Origin: Petrolisthes cinctipes
Lineage: Eukaryota; Arthropoda; Malacostraca; Decapoda; Porcellanidae
Length of the DNA stretch: 64,000 bases
Assembly: GCA_033782935.1 (NCBI GenBank)
Contig: JAWQEG010000506.1
Location: forward strand, 930,001-994,000
Direction: 5' to 3'
The notes below the pieces were generated by a model. It saw only the letters and a list, made by a program, of their open reading frames with translations, had not been told where the DNA came from and made no database searches. Position numbers and translations under genes: made by a program. Below, in pieces: positions 15,001 through 27,400 of the stretch (positions within the stretch are counted from its first letter, which is position 1; the number at the start of each line of letters is the position of its first letter).

Positions 15001-16816
15001 CAAAATCGATATTTTGGGTGCCCAAAGTCGATATGTGCATGCTTCTTCTGTACCCGTTTATATCTCAAATTCAGGCTCAAAACAACCGAAAATTCGATAT
15101 TTTTGGGACACAGAAGCGTTCTGTACATGCCTACTCCTTGCTAGAATGTTTTCAAGATTCAGACCCAAAACAAGCTAAAAATCGATATTTTAGGTGCCCA
15201 AAGTCAAAATGTGTTTGCATCTTCTGTACACGTTTATACCTCATATTCATGCTCAAAACACCCGAAAATTCTATATTTTGGGGTCCCAAAAGCGAGTACA
15301 TGCCTACTCCGTGTTAAAGTATTTTTAAAATACAGGCTTAAAACATGCTGAAAATCGATATTTTAGGTGCCCAAAGTAGATATATGCATGAATCTTCTGT
15401 ACCCGTTTATATCTCAAATTAAGGTTCAAAACACCCAAAAATTCGATATTATTGTGTCCCAGAAGCAATCTGTACATGCTTACTCCTTGCTAGAATGTTT
15501 TCAAGATACAGACCCAAAACATGCTCAAAATCGATATTTTAGGTGCAAAAGTCGATATGTGCATGAATCTTCTGTAACCGTTTATATTTCAAATTCAGAC
15601 TCAAAACACCCGAAAATTCGATATTTTTGGGTCCCAGAAGCGATCTGTACATGCCTACTCCTTGCTAGAATGTTTTCAAGATACAGACCCAAAACATTCT
15701 GAAAATCGATATTTTAGGTGCCCAAAGACAAAATGTGCATGCATCTTCTGTACCCGTTTATATCTCAAATTCAAGCTCAAAACACACGAAAATTCGATAT
15801 TTTTGGGTCCCAGAAGCGATCTGTACATGCCTACTCCTTGCTAGAATGTTTTCAAGATACAGACCCAAAACATTCTGAAAATCGATATTTTAGGTGCAAA
15901 AACTCAATATGTGCATACATCTTCTGTACCCGTTTATATCTCAAACTCAGGCTCAAAACACCCGAAAACTCAATATTTTTGGGTCCCAGTAGCGATCTGT
16001 ACATGGCTACTCTGTGTTAGAGTATTTTCAAAATACAGGACCAAAACATGCTCCAAATCGATATTTTGGGTGCCCAAAGTAGATATGTGCATTCTTCTTC
16101 TGTACCCGTTTATATCTCAAATTCAGGCTCAAAACACAGGAAAATTAGATATTTTTGGGTCACAGAAGCAATCTGTACATGCCTACTCCTTGCTAGAATG
16201 TTTTCAAGATACAGACCCAAAACATGCCCCAAATCGATATTTTAGGTGCAAAAACTCAATATGTGCATACATCTTCTGTACCCGTTTATATATCAAATTC
16301 AGGTTCAAAACATCCGAAAAGTCGATATTTTTGGGTCCCAGAAGTGATCTGTTCATGCCTACTCCTTGCTAGAGTATTTTCAAAATACAGACCCAAAACA
16401 TTCTGAAAATCGATATTTTAGGTGCCCAAAGTCAAAATGTGCATGCATCTTCAGTACACGTTTACATCTCAAACTCAGGCTCAAAACACCCGAAAACTCA
16501 ATATTTTTGGGTCCCAGTAGCGATCTGTACATGCCTACTGCGTGTTAGAATATTTTCAAAATACAGGCCCAAAACATGCCCCAAATCGATATTTTAGGTG
16601 CAAAAAGTCGATATGTGCATGCATCTTCAGTACCCGTTTATATATCAAATTCAGGCTCAAAACACCCGAAAATTCAATATTTTTGGGTCTCATAAGCGAT
16701 CTGTACATGCCTACTCAATGTTAGAGTATTTTCATAATATAGGCCCAAAACATGCTCAAAATCTATATTTTGGGTGAACAAAGTCGATATTTGCATGCAC
16801 CTTTGTACCTGTTTAT
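1..16816 (+). repeat. 176-bp satellite array, left block
   Basis: Head-to-tail tandem repeat with a 176-bp period, about 95 monomers. The recurring landmark CTGTACATGCCTACT returns every 176 bp, with occasional monomers 3-5 bp shorter. Neighbouring monomers differ at many positions, while blocks 12-18 monomers apart are almost identical, so the array has higher-order repeats. Each monomer holds two related halves 88 bp apart. Many monomers contain ATCGAT and ATGCAT. The array runs off the left edge of the window and is continuous up to the Harbinger insertion. The many short open frames of 60-166 codons are a by-product of the repeat: 176 is not a multiple of 3 and the plus strand has few stops. 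They show no sign of being genes. Confidence 0.97.
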
Positions 16817-16856
16817 CGGCCATATTCCTAGACCTTCGCAAATGCGATGACCACGA
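16817..16856 (+). repeat. Harbinger left terminal inverted repeat
   Basis: Left end of the transposon, starting CGGCCATATTCCTAG and followed by a weaker match to the right end. The first base differs from the right TIR (C against G). Direct flank TAT at 16,814-16,816. Confidence 0.85.
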
Positions 16857-17453
16857 TGTAAATACTACCGTGATGATTGTTGTCGCGATCGCACTTGCCC
16901 GTATTCCAAGTGGTGGTGGTAGCGCGTAGCTAAGGCGAGCCACTAACCCCAGCAGCAGGGGTACCAATGTATGGGAAACGAGATGAAAGAAGTGAATGAA
17001 ATGTAATATACCGTCTTATTAGAGTTATCTTGATGTTTTCAACACATAATATGAAAGTACACGGCATAATTTTCTTTCTATAGTGGCCAAAAATGTAGTT
17101 AGATGTAAAATAAATAATAAAACAATGGAATCACCGATGGCCAGCCTGTTTTATACGCTAAGAAAGCAGGCATCGTTACAAACTGTAATGTAAATAGAGT
17201 GGAATTATCTTTATCCCGTACTGCTTTACTCTCTTACCGACTAATTGTCAACATGAGTGGATTGTACTGAAGATATAGTAAATATTAAATGCAACACATC
17301 CATTATTTGATCACGTATCACTGAAAAAGAGATATTTGTAGCACTGCTGTATGTAAACAAAGCGGCATGGTCCCCGCGCTACACAAACACAGGTAGTCCA
17401 TAGTCCCGTCCCCTTTCGGAGCCCATTCCACACTTTGCTGTACTACAGACAAC
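16857..17453. other. Harbinger 5' non-coding segment
   Basis: About 600 bp between the left TIR and the Myb-like gene. No coding exon is supported. It presumably holds the promoter and 5' UTR of the plus-strand gene. Confidence 0.5.
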
Positions 17454-20379
17454 ATGGACAGAACTGCACCACTATCCCAGACTCAGAGGATGGCTTTGTT
17501 GAACCTCATTAAGGAGAGGGACAGCATAGTTAATAACAAATCAACAGCTCCTGGGATAATAGAGGCCAAGAAGAGGACGTGGGAAGAAATTGTTTTGAAA
17601 TTCAATGCCCTCAACCCTGACCAACAACCCAGGTCCTCCAAACAACTCAAGAGGAGCTACGACCACGTGAAAAGAAAGTGAGTAATATTTGGCAGAATAT
17701 ATAAGCTTTGTAAGGTACTTCATTAAAATAAATATAGGTATTTTATTTTAAGTATTTTCAAGGGTCACACTCCTGTACTGTGGTGTAAATTTAAGAGTAG
17801 GTTAGACCCAATAGTACTGGATATATATATATGGTTGGGATATTGCTATTTATTCTTGACTGCACTGTGGTAGAGGCATTATTTCCCCTTCAAGAAGAAG
17901 TCCAAATATAATTCTAAACAACCTTATTTCTTTTTTATATTTCTTATATAATGTTAGGCTTTCCTTTTGGGTTAAATCCTTTTCCTTTTTTATTCTATCG
18001 ATTTCCCTGAAATTTCTTTTAATATTTTCTTTCTTTAGTTTCTTTATAGTGAGTTCATTTAGCTCTAATTCTTTAGTTATTTCCTGTGTACTTGATCCAT
18101 TTTTCATTTCTATGACTTTCTTTTAATCTTTTATATATTTTACCTACCAGAGTATTTTCTTTGTTTAATAAATATTTTACATATCCCACCCTATTGGTGA
18201 TTAACCTTGTTTCTACACTTGATGCACCAATTTCCCCTCTCAAGGTACATGTTGGAGTTCCATTAACTGCTCCTAAGATATTTCTATAAACTTTATTTTC
18301 TATACTTTGTAGTTTCCTTATTTCATTCTTATTAAAATTTATTATGTCTGTTCCATACATATGGATGGTAGGGCCACATTTTTCCAAAAGCATTTTCCTA
18401 TTAATAATTTATTGCTGCTCCTTGTTATCACTGATGGTACCAAATTACTTAATTTTTGTGCTTTTTTAATTAATTCTTCTTTATATGTTTTAAAACAGTT
18501 TCTTTTATTGTCAATCACAAATCCTAAATATTTAATACTGTCCACCACCTTAATTCCCCCTATTTCCTCAGGTGTCTCTCTTGAATTAAAAATTAAAATA
18601 TTACTTTTATTCATATTTATATCCAACCCTGCTTCTGCAACTATATTTTGTAAGTGTATTATGTATTCCTTTGTTTCCTTTATTGACCTAGTTAATCCCA
18701 ACCCATCATCTGCACAAAACAGTGTGTTTATATATAAATTTTCCTCCTTGTATCCTATGTTTATGTTATTTAATTTTAGAATTATCATATATATATGTTA
18801 GCAGTTTAAAAAGTGTTGTTGATCCTGTACAACCCTGTTTAATCCCACTTGTAATGTAGCTAACCAGTAATGGAAAAGATAAGGCTCCTCAAGGTTTCCA
18901 AACAATACCATACCTTGTTATGATCATATTTAGATTTAGGTATTTTTTCATTACATATTTGTTGTCTTCCTCCAGGGTGAAAGACGAGGACAGGGAATTC
19001 AAAAAGAAAATAAAAGTTACTGGTGGTGGTTGTCCTCCAACCCCTCCAAAGGCAACGGAGGAGATTGCCCTGGCCGCATCAATGATGACCGTTGATTTGG
19101 CCATGGGCAATGATGTCTTTGAGACATTTAACGTGGAACCAGTGCACAACAGCAGTGCTGCTGATGTGTATGAACTACAAGAAGAAGGTAAGTTCAGTGT
19201 GATATACTTTCAATTCCAAGTGTGTGTGTCCTCACTAGTAAAGAACATGCCACTCATTACTCTCGGCACCAACTGAGTTTCATATTAATTATCAAATTAA
19301 ACATGAGTAACATTAGGAAATAAACAATCTTATAAGGGACTTGTTAAACAGTGGGGCAAGCTCATCCCTAGGTTCAGATCTTGCAATTATCCAGCCAGAT
19401 CTGTAGTTTTTTTTTTTTTTTTTTTTCAATTTTACAATATGCTAAACATAACAATGTGTAAAGGTACATTATAAACAATAATACATAAATTATATGACCA
19501 TGATTTGATTTTTATTTATTTTTTTTAATGTGGAAGGAACATTGAACATTATTTATATGTTCAATAGTGTACTACTGTATTATGTAACATGATTTGCTTT
19601 ACACAGCTTCCTTCTGGTACCATATAAGAAAGATACCCTTGTTATCAGCAGGTCAACTACATTTATCTACAGTATTTTTAAATTTAAATAATATATAAAA
19701 ATATGTGTTCTGTATATGGATTACTTTGTACATTAATAGAAATTTTTTAATACCGAACTTATATGAGTGCACTATGGCAAGCAGTCTAGGGTATTGTTTG
19801 GTTTTGACAGTAATGAGTTTTGGGTTACATCATACTGAAAATGATTTATGAAAGTCAGCAATTGCATTGTTGGTTCCTTTAACATTTTATTTCATTGCAG
19901 TTGTAGATGATCCTGGTGTTCCCGGAGTGTCTGGGATTTCCTATATTAACCCAACCTATCCAACTCATCCTTCCAAGTCCCTTGATCCTGTCCCCCTCCC
20001 AGTTGCCTCAGCTTCCACCTCCACATCATCCTCTCCCACCCCAAGATCACCTGCAGTCATCACAGCCACACCACACCGTCCACTGAACACCACTACTCCC
20101 TCTGTGGGGTCTCTGACAAAAAAGCGTCCTCGTAGTAACATTAGGTATTCTGCCAAGGACGATGCATATTTGTGTCGCTCCAGGCAAGAAGAATACCATA
20201 GATCAAAAATGGCTCAAATGCAAGAAATTCATGCACTTGAAGTTGAGTTCATGAAACAAAAAATGAATTTTTTGACTGAGGTAAAAGGTCAAGTAGATGA
20301 CCTTCACAGTAAGTTCACTGAGGTCATTGCATCAGCTAAAAGGGCTTATGATGCAATGGCCCCTTTGGATGATGTTTAG
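17454..20379 (+). CDS. Harbinger Myb/SANT-like DNA-binding protein (3 exons)
   Basis: Exons 17,454-17,677, 18,976-19,187 and 19,901-20,379 join to 915 nt, or 304 aa plus stop. Both introns have GT/AG borders (GTGAGT and GTAAGT donors; CAG acceptors) and phases match exactly (phase 2, then phase 1). Residues about 1-75 form a Myb/SANT-like trihelix domain resembling the MSANTD3/4 type, with the conserved Trp in KKRTWEEIV and the basic SSKQLKRSYDHVKRK helix. The middle is low-complexity and rich in Pro, Ser and Thr. The C-terminal 60 or so residues are charged and probably a coiled coil. In Harbinger transposons the Myb-like partner binds the element ends and helps nuclear import of the nuclease; that role is inferred from the family. 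ATG 17,454 is the first Met of the domain. A LINE remnant lies antisense in intron 1. Confidence 0.85.
17850..18870 (-). pseudogene. Non-LTR reverse transcriptase fragment (broken)
   Basis: Minus-strand reverse-transcriptase remnant inside intron 1 of the Myb-like gene. It shows the GIKQGCTGST motif near 18,810-18,850, then the catalytic-box variant FCADD near 18,710, then the downstream thumb region with KYLGFVID. The frame is broken at an (AT)n tract near 18,785-18,795, by a change of frame near 18,390, and by a single-base shift near 18,110. Only the 3' part of a LINE is present, with no endonuclease domain. The clade cannot be assigned by eye. It is antisense to the host intron and does not disturb the splice sites of the Myb-like gene. 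Confidence 0.8.
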
Positions 20380-21810
20380 GCTCTTAATGACTTTATTTTT
20401 GATATTCTATTATTATTATATTAATTTTTTTTTTTTTTTATAGCATTAGTGATAATTTTTACTGAATTTTTATATTTTTATATTTATATTTTTATATTTA
20501 TGCAATTTAAAGTAAGAACAGGATATAATTTTATATTCTTTTATGTATGTATGCAATTTAAAGTAAGAACAGGATATATTTTTATATTCTTTTATGTATG
20601 GTGTACAGTATTAATCTAATATATTAACTTTTTCCATGTAGTTGCCAAGATATTCAAGCCAAAGATAACAAGAACTATGAGAAAATAGTTGTAACATTAG
20701 TGAGAATATTTATTGACTATTTATTAAGGTGATATTTTTGCCATAATTAATTTTATATTAATGCAATTTAAAGTAAGAACAGAATATAATTTTATATTCT
20801 TTTATGTATGTATGCAATTTAAAGTAAGAACAGGATATAATTTTATATTCTTTTATGTATGATGTACAGTATTAATCTAATATATTAACTTTTTTCATGG
20901 AGTTGCCAAAATATTGGAGTCAAAGATAACAAGTACAGAGAAACACGGTTTTAACATTAGAGAGAATATTTATTGCTGTTACACCCTTTGTGTCATTGGG
21001 ACTATAAAACTGTTGCATGAATAAATAATTATCAATATTCTTACGCACTTTCAATGTCCAAAAACCACAAATACAAATAAACCATAGTGTTATTATTTGG
21101 ATTGGTCAAAACTATAACCAAATACATTGAACACAAAGAAAATATATACAGCTTCATAATAATGCATGCACTTGAAATTGAGTATATGAAAGAAAAAATA
21201 GAAAATCTCAAAGGTTACCACTAATTTAATGAAGTATGTGAAGTAGATGAATTCACCAGTAACCTCATATCAATCCTTGCATAAGCTAAAAGCGTTCATA
21301 ATGCATTGGGCCCTTTAGATGATGTTTAGATGACTTAGCTTTTGATATTTAATGGAATGCTTATTTGCAATAATTGATTTTATATTTATACAATTTAAAG
21401 TAAGAACAGGACATAATATTATGTATGATGAGAACGTCTCTGAAATATATTAACTTTTTTCATGGAGTTGCCAAAATATTGGAGTCAAAGATAACAAGTA
21501 CAGAGAAACACAGTAATAACATTAGAAAGAATATTTATTAAGGTTAATCTGAAATTTTTGCCATAATTCATTTTATATTTATGCATTTGAAAGTAAGAAC
21601 AGGACATAACAAGAACCAGGAGAAAATGCAGCTATAACATTAGTAAGAATATTTATGGCCTATATTTTAAGCTGAGATTTATGCAATAATTTATTTTATA
21701 TTTCTGTATTTGTGCAATTTAAAGTAAGTAGAGGAGCATCTTACCCTAGGTAGGTAAATATACGTAAACAAAATTTTTAGAGGCAACTTGACTTGCAATT
21801 ATTCACTTAT
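20380..21810. repeat. AT-rich intergenic tract with repeated tail segments
   Basis: The region between the two Harbinger genes contains several copies of a unit with AATTTAAAGTAAGAACAGGA (near 20,500, 20,555, 20,765, 20,815, 21,390 and 21,585; partial near 21,715). A segment starting GTTGCCAA with GTCAAAGATAACAAG occurs at about 20,640, 20,900 and 21,465. The segments appear to be serial duplications of the 3' untranslated region of the Myb-like gene, together with one copy of its last coding stretch. Confidence 0.75.
21160..21329 (+). pseudogene. Degenerate duplicate of Myb-like exon 3 end
   Basis: This stretch matches the last 170 or so bases of the Myb-like coding region (about 20,225-20,379). 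It begins with ATGCACTTGAA and ends with the same GATGATGTTTAG stop context. Substitutions and short indels break the frame. It is followed, as is the parent exon, by the AATTTAAAGTAAGAACAGG repeat, so coding end and 3' UTR were duplicated together. Confidence 0.75.
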
Positions 21811-23349
21811 CTAAAAGAATCTATCCACAATTCCTGCTCGACGGGCATGACCATGATGATTGTGGTCTTCCCTAATGTCCTGAGGAACAACTGGTGGCTC
21901 TATTATATCCTCAGCATCATCACCCAATGGGAGTCTGTTTAGGATTGCAATATTATGGAGCACTGCACACGCAACAATGATATTCTTGGTATTACTCAAC
22001 TTTGTTCGTACTGGGATGGACAAGACAGCGAAACGTCTTTTTAAAACCCCAAAAGCCCTTTCAATAACGTTTCTAGTTTTCACGTGTGCGGCGTTATATC
22101 GAACTTCTTTTTCTGTTTGGGGTGTCAGGTATGGCGTTAGCAGGTATGACCGACAAGCATATCCACTGTCACCTAGCAAAAAGCCACGGTACCTGCCTTC
22201 CTCTAGTGCATCACAAAGTCTAGACTCATTTAATATTCGTGAATCATGTGCACTCCCTGGCCAGTTTACTGCTATATTAGTGAATTTAAGGGAGGCATCA
22301 CAAACACCCATGACATTAATAGAAAAGTACCCCTTCCTGCAGCGGTATATCTCTGCATCCTGCCCCCCAGGACTTTTAATGGGGATGTGAGTGCCATCAA
22401 CGCAGCCAATGACACCTGGCAATCCTGCAAAGTCAGAGAATTGCTGCATTATTTCTCCTTCACTGGCTGGATTAGGGAACTTGATGTACTCTCGGGCAAG
22501 TGATGCAATTGCTATGCATACATTCTTCACTATCTTGCTGACACTTGGCTGTGACATATCTGTGCAGTCCCCCAATGTCAGCTGGTAGTTGCCAGTGGCA
22601 ACATACCTCAGGGTAACCAGCACCTGAAGTTCTGGTGAAATTCGGAGACCTGTAGAGGAAATAAATCACAAACCTCACTAACACTGTAAAATAGATGGAT
22701 ACCCCACTACTAAGCATACTAAATACTGTGTTCCATTACTGTACTACAAGATAGGTTCTGTATAGTACTCTTTCCCCTGTAATATTTGGAGCAAATAGGT
22801 AAAAACTATGCTAGAGGTGTTCAGTTTTGTTTTGAAAAGCCTTATTTTTAAAAGTACTCATCTGTCAACCTTATTCACCTAAAGGCAGCCTCTATAAATT
22901 ATATACCTTAATTCAGATTATTTCCTTTCCCTTTATATACACTCACAATCACGCTTTTTGGCCAGTTACTAGGTAAGGAACACTCATATGATAATAATAT
23001 TCAACAGGTCAGTGACTAATCTCACTCCCACATCACCATGTTTAACATTATGTTTAACATTACAGTCACCACCCCAGATACACCTTCATAGTTTGCACCC
23101 AATCAAATTTTATTCACTAAAATTATATCTACCTCGTCGGTTATTGGAAGTTGGTAGCTGCTCCTGTATTTTCTCCAGAAGATCTTGGACACAAACTTTG
23201 GAAAGCCTGTACCTCTCCAGGAATTCTTTGTCAGAGTACAGAACAAACGGATCTGTTCTCTCAACAAACCTGCGTGTCCTCCTTCCATTTACCTCTTCCC
23301 ATTCCGCTATCTCCTCTAGTTCATGAATGTGGTGGCGATAATCAGCCAT
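21811..23349 (-). CDS. Harbinger transposase-derived DDE nuclease (HARBI1-like)
   Basis: Two exons on the minus strand, 23,349-23,133 and 22,649-21,811, join in phase 1 across a GT/AG intron to give 351 aa plus stop, the usual length for HARBI1-type nucleases. The joined sequence reads through a helix-turn-helix-like region (SPELQVLVTLRYVATG, then TDMSQPSVSKIV) into the DDE nuclease fold: first Asp in GCVDGTHI (about residue 157), second in GDSGYAC (about 233), Glu in NVIERAFG (about 269). These are the three catalytic positions of the PIF/Harbinger family, all present. The enzyme would cut the transposon ends with help from the Myb-like partner. Start chosen at the Met of MADYRHH; an upstream in-frame Met at 23,358 is possible. 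No stop or frameshift seen, so it may be active. Confidence 0.9.
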
Positions 23350-24432
23350 GCTGCACAATGGGAATAAAGGATAATTTTGGTAATAATCTTCCCCATGTGA
23401 TGTTAATTTAGATATTAGGTTAGGTTAGGTCTGCATAATTCTATAATAAAAACCTTCCCAGCTACTGGAATATAATGAACCTTTATAAATCCTGATTATG
23501 TTAGGTCAGGTCAAGTAACTTTAAATAAAATTATCCACTCACAAAATTAAGGGCAGCAATAATTAGAACAAGTAAAAATATGCACGAAAAAGTACCTAGT
23601 GGGAAAAATAATTTCTGTGGCTCATCTGAAATATTACCCAACTTCCCTGAACTATCAAGCCCTGCTCTCTTTAATCGGTGCATTCAGCCTCTTTCAAGGA
23701 AATAAAACGTGGTCAAAATGTACTGTTGGCCATTCAAATCAACAGATAATAATGGAATGTGCTCATACCAAACTCTCTTCTCCCATGTCATATTATGGCA
23801 CTGGGAATTGTTGGGCATTTAGATGGGAGTATTTGAGGGAAATATAAATGCCTGTTTTGGAGGTTAACACCAGATTTACGCATACACTCAGCTGGACATC
23901 AAATTAATATGCCAAAAAACAGTACCATTTACAGTATTTTCGTACACTTGATATTGGCTTCATCATTTCATATGTTCATGACTACCGTACAGGTAGCAAA
24001 TCACAGAAAATTTACTTCTGCAAGCTAATAACACGTAAATAAATATCTTAAACATTCATACTAACCTTCTAAGTAGACGTAAAGTCGATGATAAAATCTG
24101 AATTGTAGTGGCGTGGATGTTATGGACAAGCGGTACTGACAAGCTCTTCTCCCATTCTCGGAGGTAACACAACATTTTCGAAACGGTCAAAACAAAGTGG
24201 CTTTTTGGCAGGACAAGGAGTGTTTTTGTAATGTACAATATTTTCTGCATGTTTTCTTAACATAACTTTCATATCTACACCAAAATAAAATGTTTCTTAT
24301 GACATTTTATTCATGGTGCTTTTTGCATAGAGTACCCATGAGAAGGGGGTGGGCTTCTCACGCACAATCACCATCGTTCCAATGTTTTCTGTGTATGCGT
24401 AGGAGATGCTGCCGACTACGAATGCGGCGCTC
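23350..24432. other. Harbinger right non-coding segment
   Basis: About 1.1 kb upstream of the nuclease gene. It contains a short GGTTAGGTTAGGT run near 23,420. No coding exon is supported. It probably holds the nuclease promoter and the subterminal binding region. Confidence 0.5.
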
Positions 24433-24472
24433 TCATGCCGTCGCAAAAGCGAAAGGACTAGGAATATGGCCC
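24433..24472 (-). repeat. Harbinger right terminal inverted repeat
   Basis: The right end finishes CTAGGAATATGGCCC, the inverse of the left end apart from the outermost base. TAT at 24,473-24,475 is the second copy of the target duplication. Confidence 0.85.
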
Positions 24473-27400
24473 TATATCTCATATTCAGGCTCAAAACACC
24501 CGAAAATTCGATATTTTTGGGTCCCAAAAGCGATCTGTACATGCCTACTACTTGCTAGAATGTTTTCAAGATACATACCCAAAACATGCTCAAAATCGAT
24601 ATTTTAGGTGCAAAAAGTCGATATGTGCATGCATCTTCAGTACCCGTTTGCATCTCAAACTCAGACTCAAAACACCCGAAAATTCAATATTTTTGGGTCT
24701 CATAAGCGATCTGTACATGCCTACTCAATGTTAGAGTATTTTCATAATATAGGCCCAAAACATGCTCAAAATCTATATTTTGGGTGAACAAAGTCGATAT
24801 TTGCATGCATCTTCTGTACCCGTTTATATCTCATATTCAGGCTCAAAACACCCGAAAATTCGATATTTTTGGGTCCCAAAAGCGATCTGTACATGCCTAC
24901 TACTTGCTAGAATGTTTTCAAGATACAGACCTAAAACATGCTCGAAATCGATATGTTAGGTGCAAAAAGTCGATATGTGCATGCATCTTCAGTACCCGTT
25001 TACATCTCAAACTCAGGCTCAAAACACCCGAAAATTCCATATTTTTGGGTCCCAGAAGCGATCTGTACATGCCTACTCAGTGCTAGAATATTTTCAAAAT
25101 ATAAGCCCAAAACATGCTAAAAATCGATATTTTGGGTGCCAAAAGTCGATATGTGCATGCATCTTCTGTTCCCGTTTATATCTCAAATTCAGGCTCAAAA
25201 CACCCGAAAATTCGTTATTTTTGGGTCCCAGAAGCAATCTGTACATGCCTACTCCTTGCTGGAATGTTTTCATAATACAGACCCAAAACATGCTCAAAAT
25301 CGATATTTTAGGTGCAAAAAGTCGATATGTGCATGCATCTTCAGTACACGTTTACATCTCAAATTCAGGTTAAAAACACCCGAAAATCCGATATTTTTGG
25401 GTCCCAGAAGCGATCTGTACATGCCTACTCCATGTTAGAATATTTTTAAAAAATACAGGACCAAAACATGCTCAAAATCGATATTTTGGGTGCCCAAAGT
25501 CGATATGTGCATGCTTCTTCTGTACCCGTTTATATCTCAAATTCAGGCTCAAAACAACCGAAAATTCGATATTTTTGGGACACAGAAGCGTTCTGTACAT
25601 GCCTACTCCTTGCTAGAATGTTTTCAAGATTCACACCCAAAACAAGCTAAAAATCGATATTTTAGGTGCCCAAAGTCAAAATGTGTTTGCATCTTCTGTA
25701 CACGTTTATACCTCATATTCATGCTCAAAACACCCGAAAATTCGATATTTTGGGGTCCCAAAAGCGAGTACATGCCTACTCCGTGTTAAAGTATTTTTAA
25801 AATACAGGCTTAAAACATGCTGAAAATCGATATTTTAGGTGCCCAAAGTAGATATATGCATGAATCTTCTGTACCCGTTTATATCTCAAATTAAGGTTCA
25901 AAACACCCAAAAATTTGATATTATTGTGTCCCAGAAGCAATCTGTACATGCTTACTCCTTGCTAGAATGTTTTCAAGATACAGACCCAAAACATGCTCAA
26001 AATCGATATTTTAGGTGCAAAAAGTCGATATGTGCATGAATCTTCTGTAACCGTTTATATTTCAAATTCAGACTCAAAACACCCGAAAATTCGATATTTT
26101 GGGGTCCCATAAGCGATATGTACATGCCTACTCCGTGTTAGAGTATTTTTAAAATACAGGCTCAAAACAAGTTGAAAATCAAAATTTTAGGTGCCCAAAG
26201 TCAAAATGTGTATGCATCTTCTGTACCCGTTTATATCCTAAATTCAGGCTCAAAACACCCGAAAATTCGATATTTTTGGGTCCCAGAAGCGATCTGTACA
26301 TGCCTACTAAGTGCTAGAATATTTTCAAAATATAGGCCCAAAACATGCTAAAAATCGATATTTTAGGCGCCCAAAGTCGATATGTGCATGCATATTCTGT
26401 ACCCGTTTATATCTCAAATTCAGGCTCAAAACACCCGAAAATTCGATATTTTTGGGTCCCAGAAGCGATCTGTACATGCCTACTCCTTGCTAGAATGTTT
26501 TCAAGATACAGACCCAAAACATTCTGAAAATCGATATTTTAGGTGCCCAAAGACAAAATGTGCATGCATCTTCCGTACCCGTTTATATCTTAAATTCAGG
26601 CTCAAAACACCCGAAAACTCAATATTTTTGGGTCCCAGTAGCGATCTGTACATGTCTACTCTGTGTTAGAGCATTTTCAAAATACAGGACCAAAACATGC
26701 TCAAAATCGATATTTTGGGTGCCCAAAGTCGATATGTGCATTCTTCTTCTGTACCCGTTTATATCTCAAATTCAGGCTCAAAACACAGGAAAATTAGATA
26801 TTTTTGGGTCCCAGAAGCAATCTGTACATGCCTACTCCTAGCTAGAATGTTTTCAAGATACAGACCCAAAACATGCCCCAAATCGATATTTTAGGTGCAA
26901 AAAGTCAATATGTGCATGCATCTTCTGTACCCGTTTATATATCAAATTCAGGTTCAAAACACCCGAAAATTCAATATTTTTGGGTCAGATAAGCGATCTG
27001 TACATGCCTACTCAATGTTAGAGTATTTTCATAATATAGGCCCAAAACATGCTCAAAATCTATATTTTGGGTGAACAAAGTCGATATTTGCATGCACCTT
27101 TGTACCCGTTTATATCTCATATTCAGGCTCAAAACACCCGAAAATTCGATATTTTTGGGTTCCAAAAGCGATCTGTACATGCCTACTACTTGCTAGAATG
27201 TTTTCAAGATACAGACCCAAAACATGCTCAAAATCGATATTTTAGGTGCAAAAAGTCGATATGTGCATGCATCTTCAGTACATGTTTACATCTCAAACTC
27301 AGGCTCAAAACACCCGAAAATTCAATATTTTTGGGTCCCAGAAGCGATCTGTACATGCCTAATCAGTGCTAGAACATTTTCAAAATATAAGCCCAAAACA

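Larger units (their letters stand above)
16817..24472. mobile_element. Full-length PIF/Harbinger DNA transposon
   Basis: This 7,656-bp element lies inside the satellite. Its ends are inverted: the left begins CGGCCATATTCCTAG and the right, read in reverse complement, begins GGGCCATATTCCTAG; similarity continues weakly for about 35 bp. The satellite target TAT is present on both sides (16,814-16,816 and 24,473-24,475), and removing the element plus one TAT restores a normal monomer. A 3-bp target duplication is usual for PIF/Harbinger. It carries the two genes typical of the superfamily, a DDE nuclease (minus strand) and a Myb/SANT-like protein (plus strand), in convergent orientation, both with open spliced frames. 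A LINE fragment in one intron and duplicated segments between the genes account for its above-average length. Confidence 0.93.
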
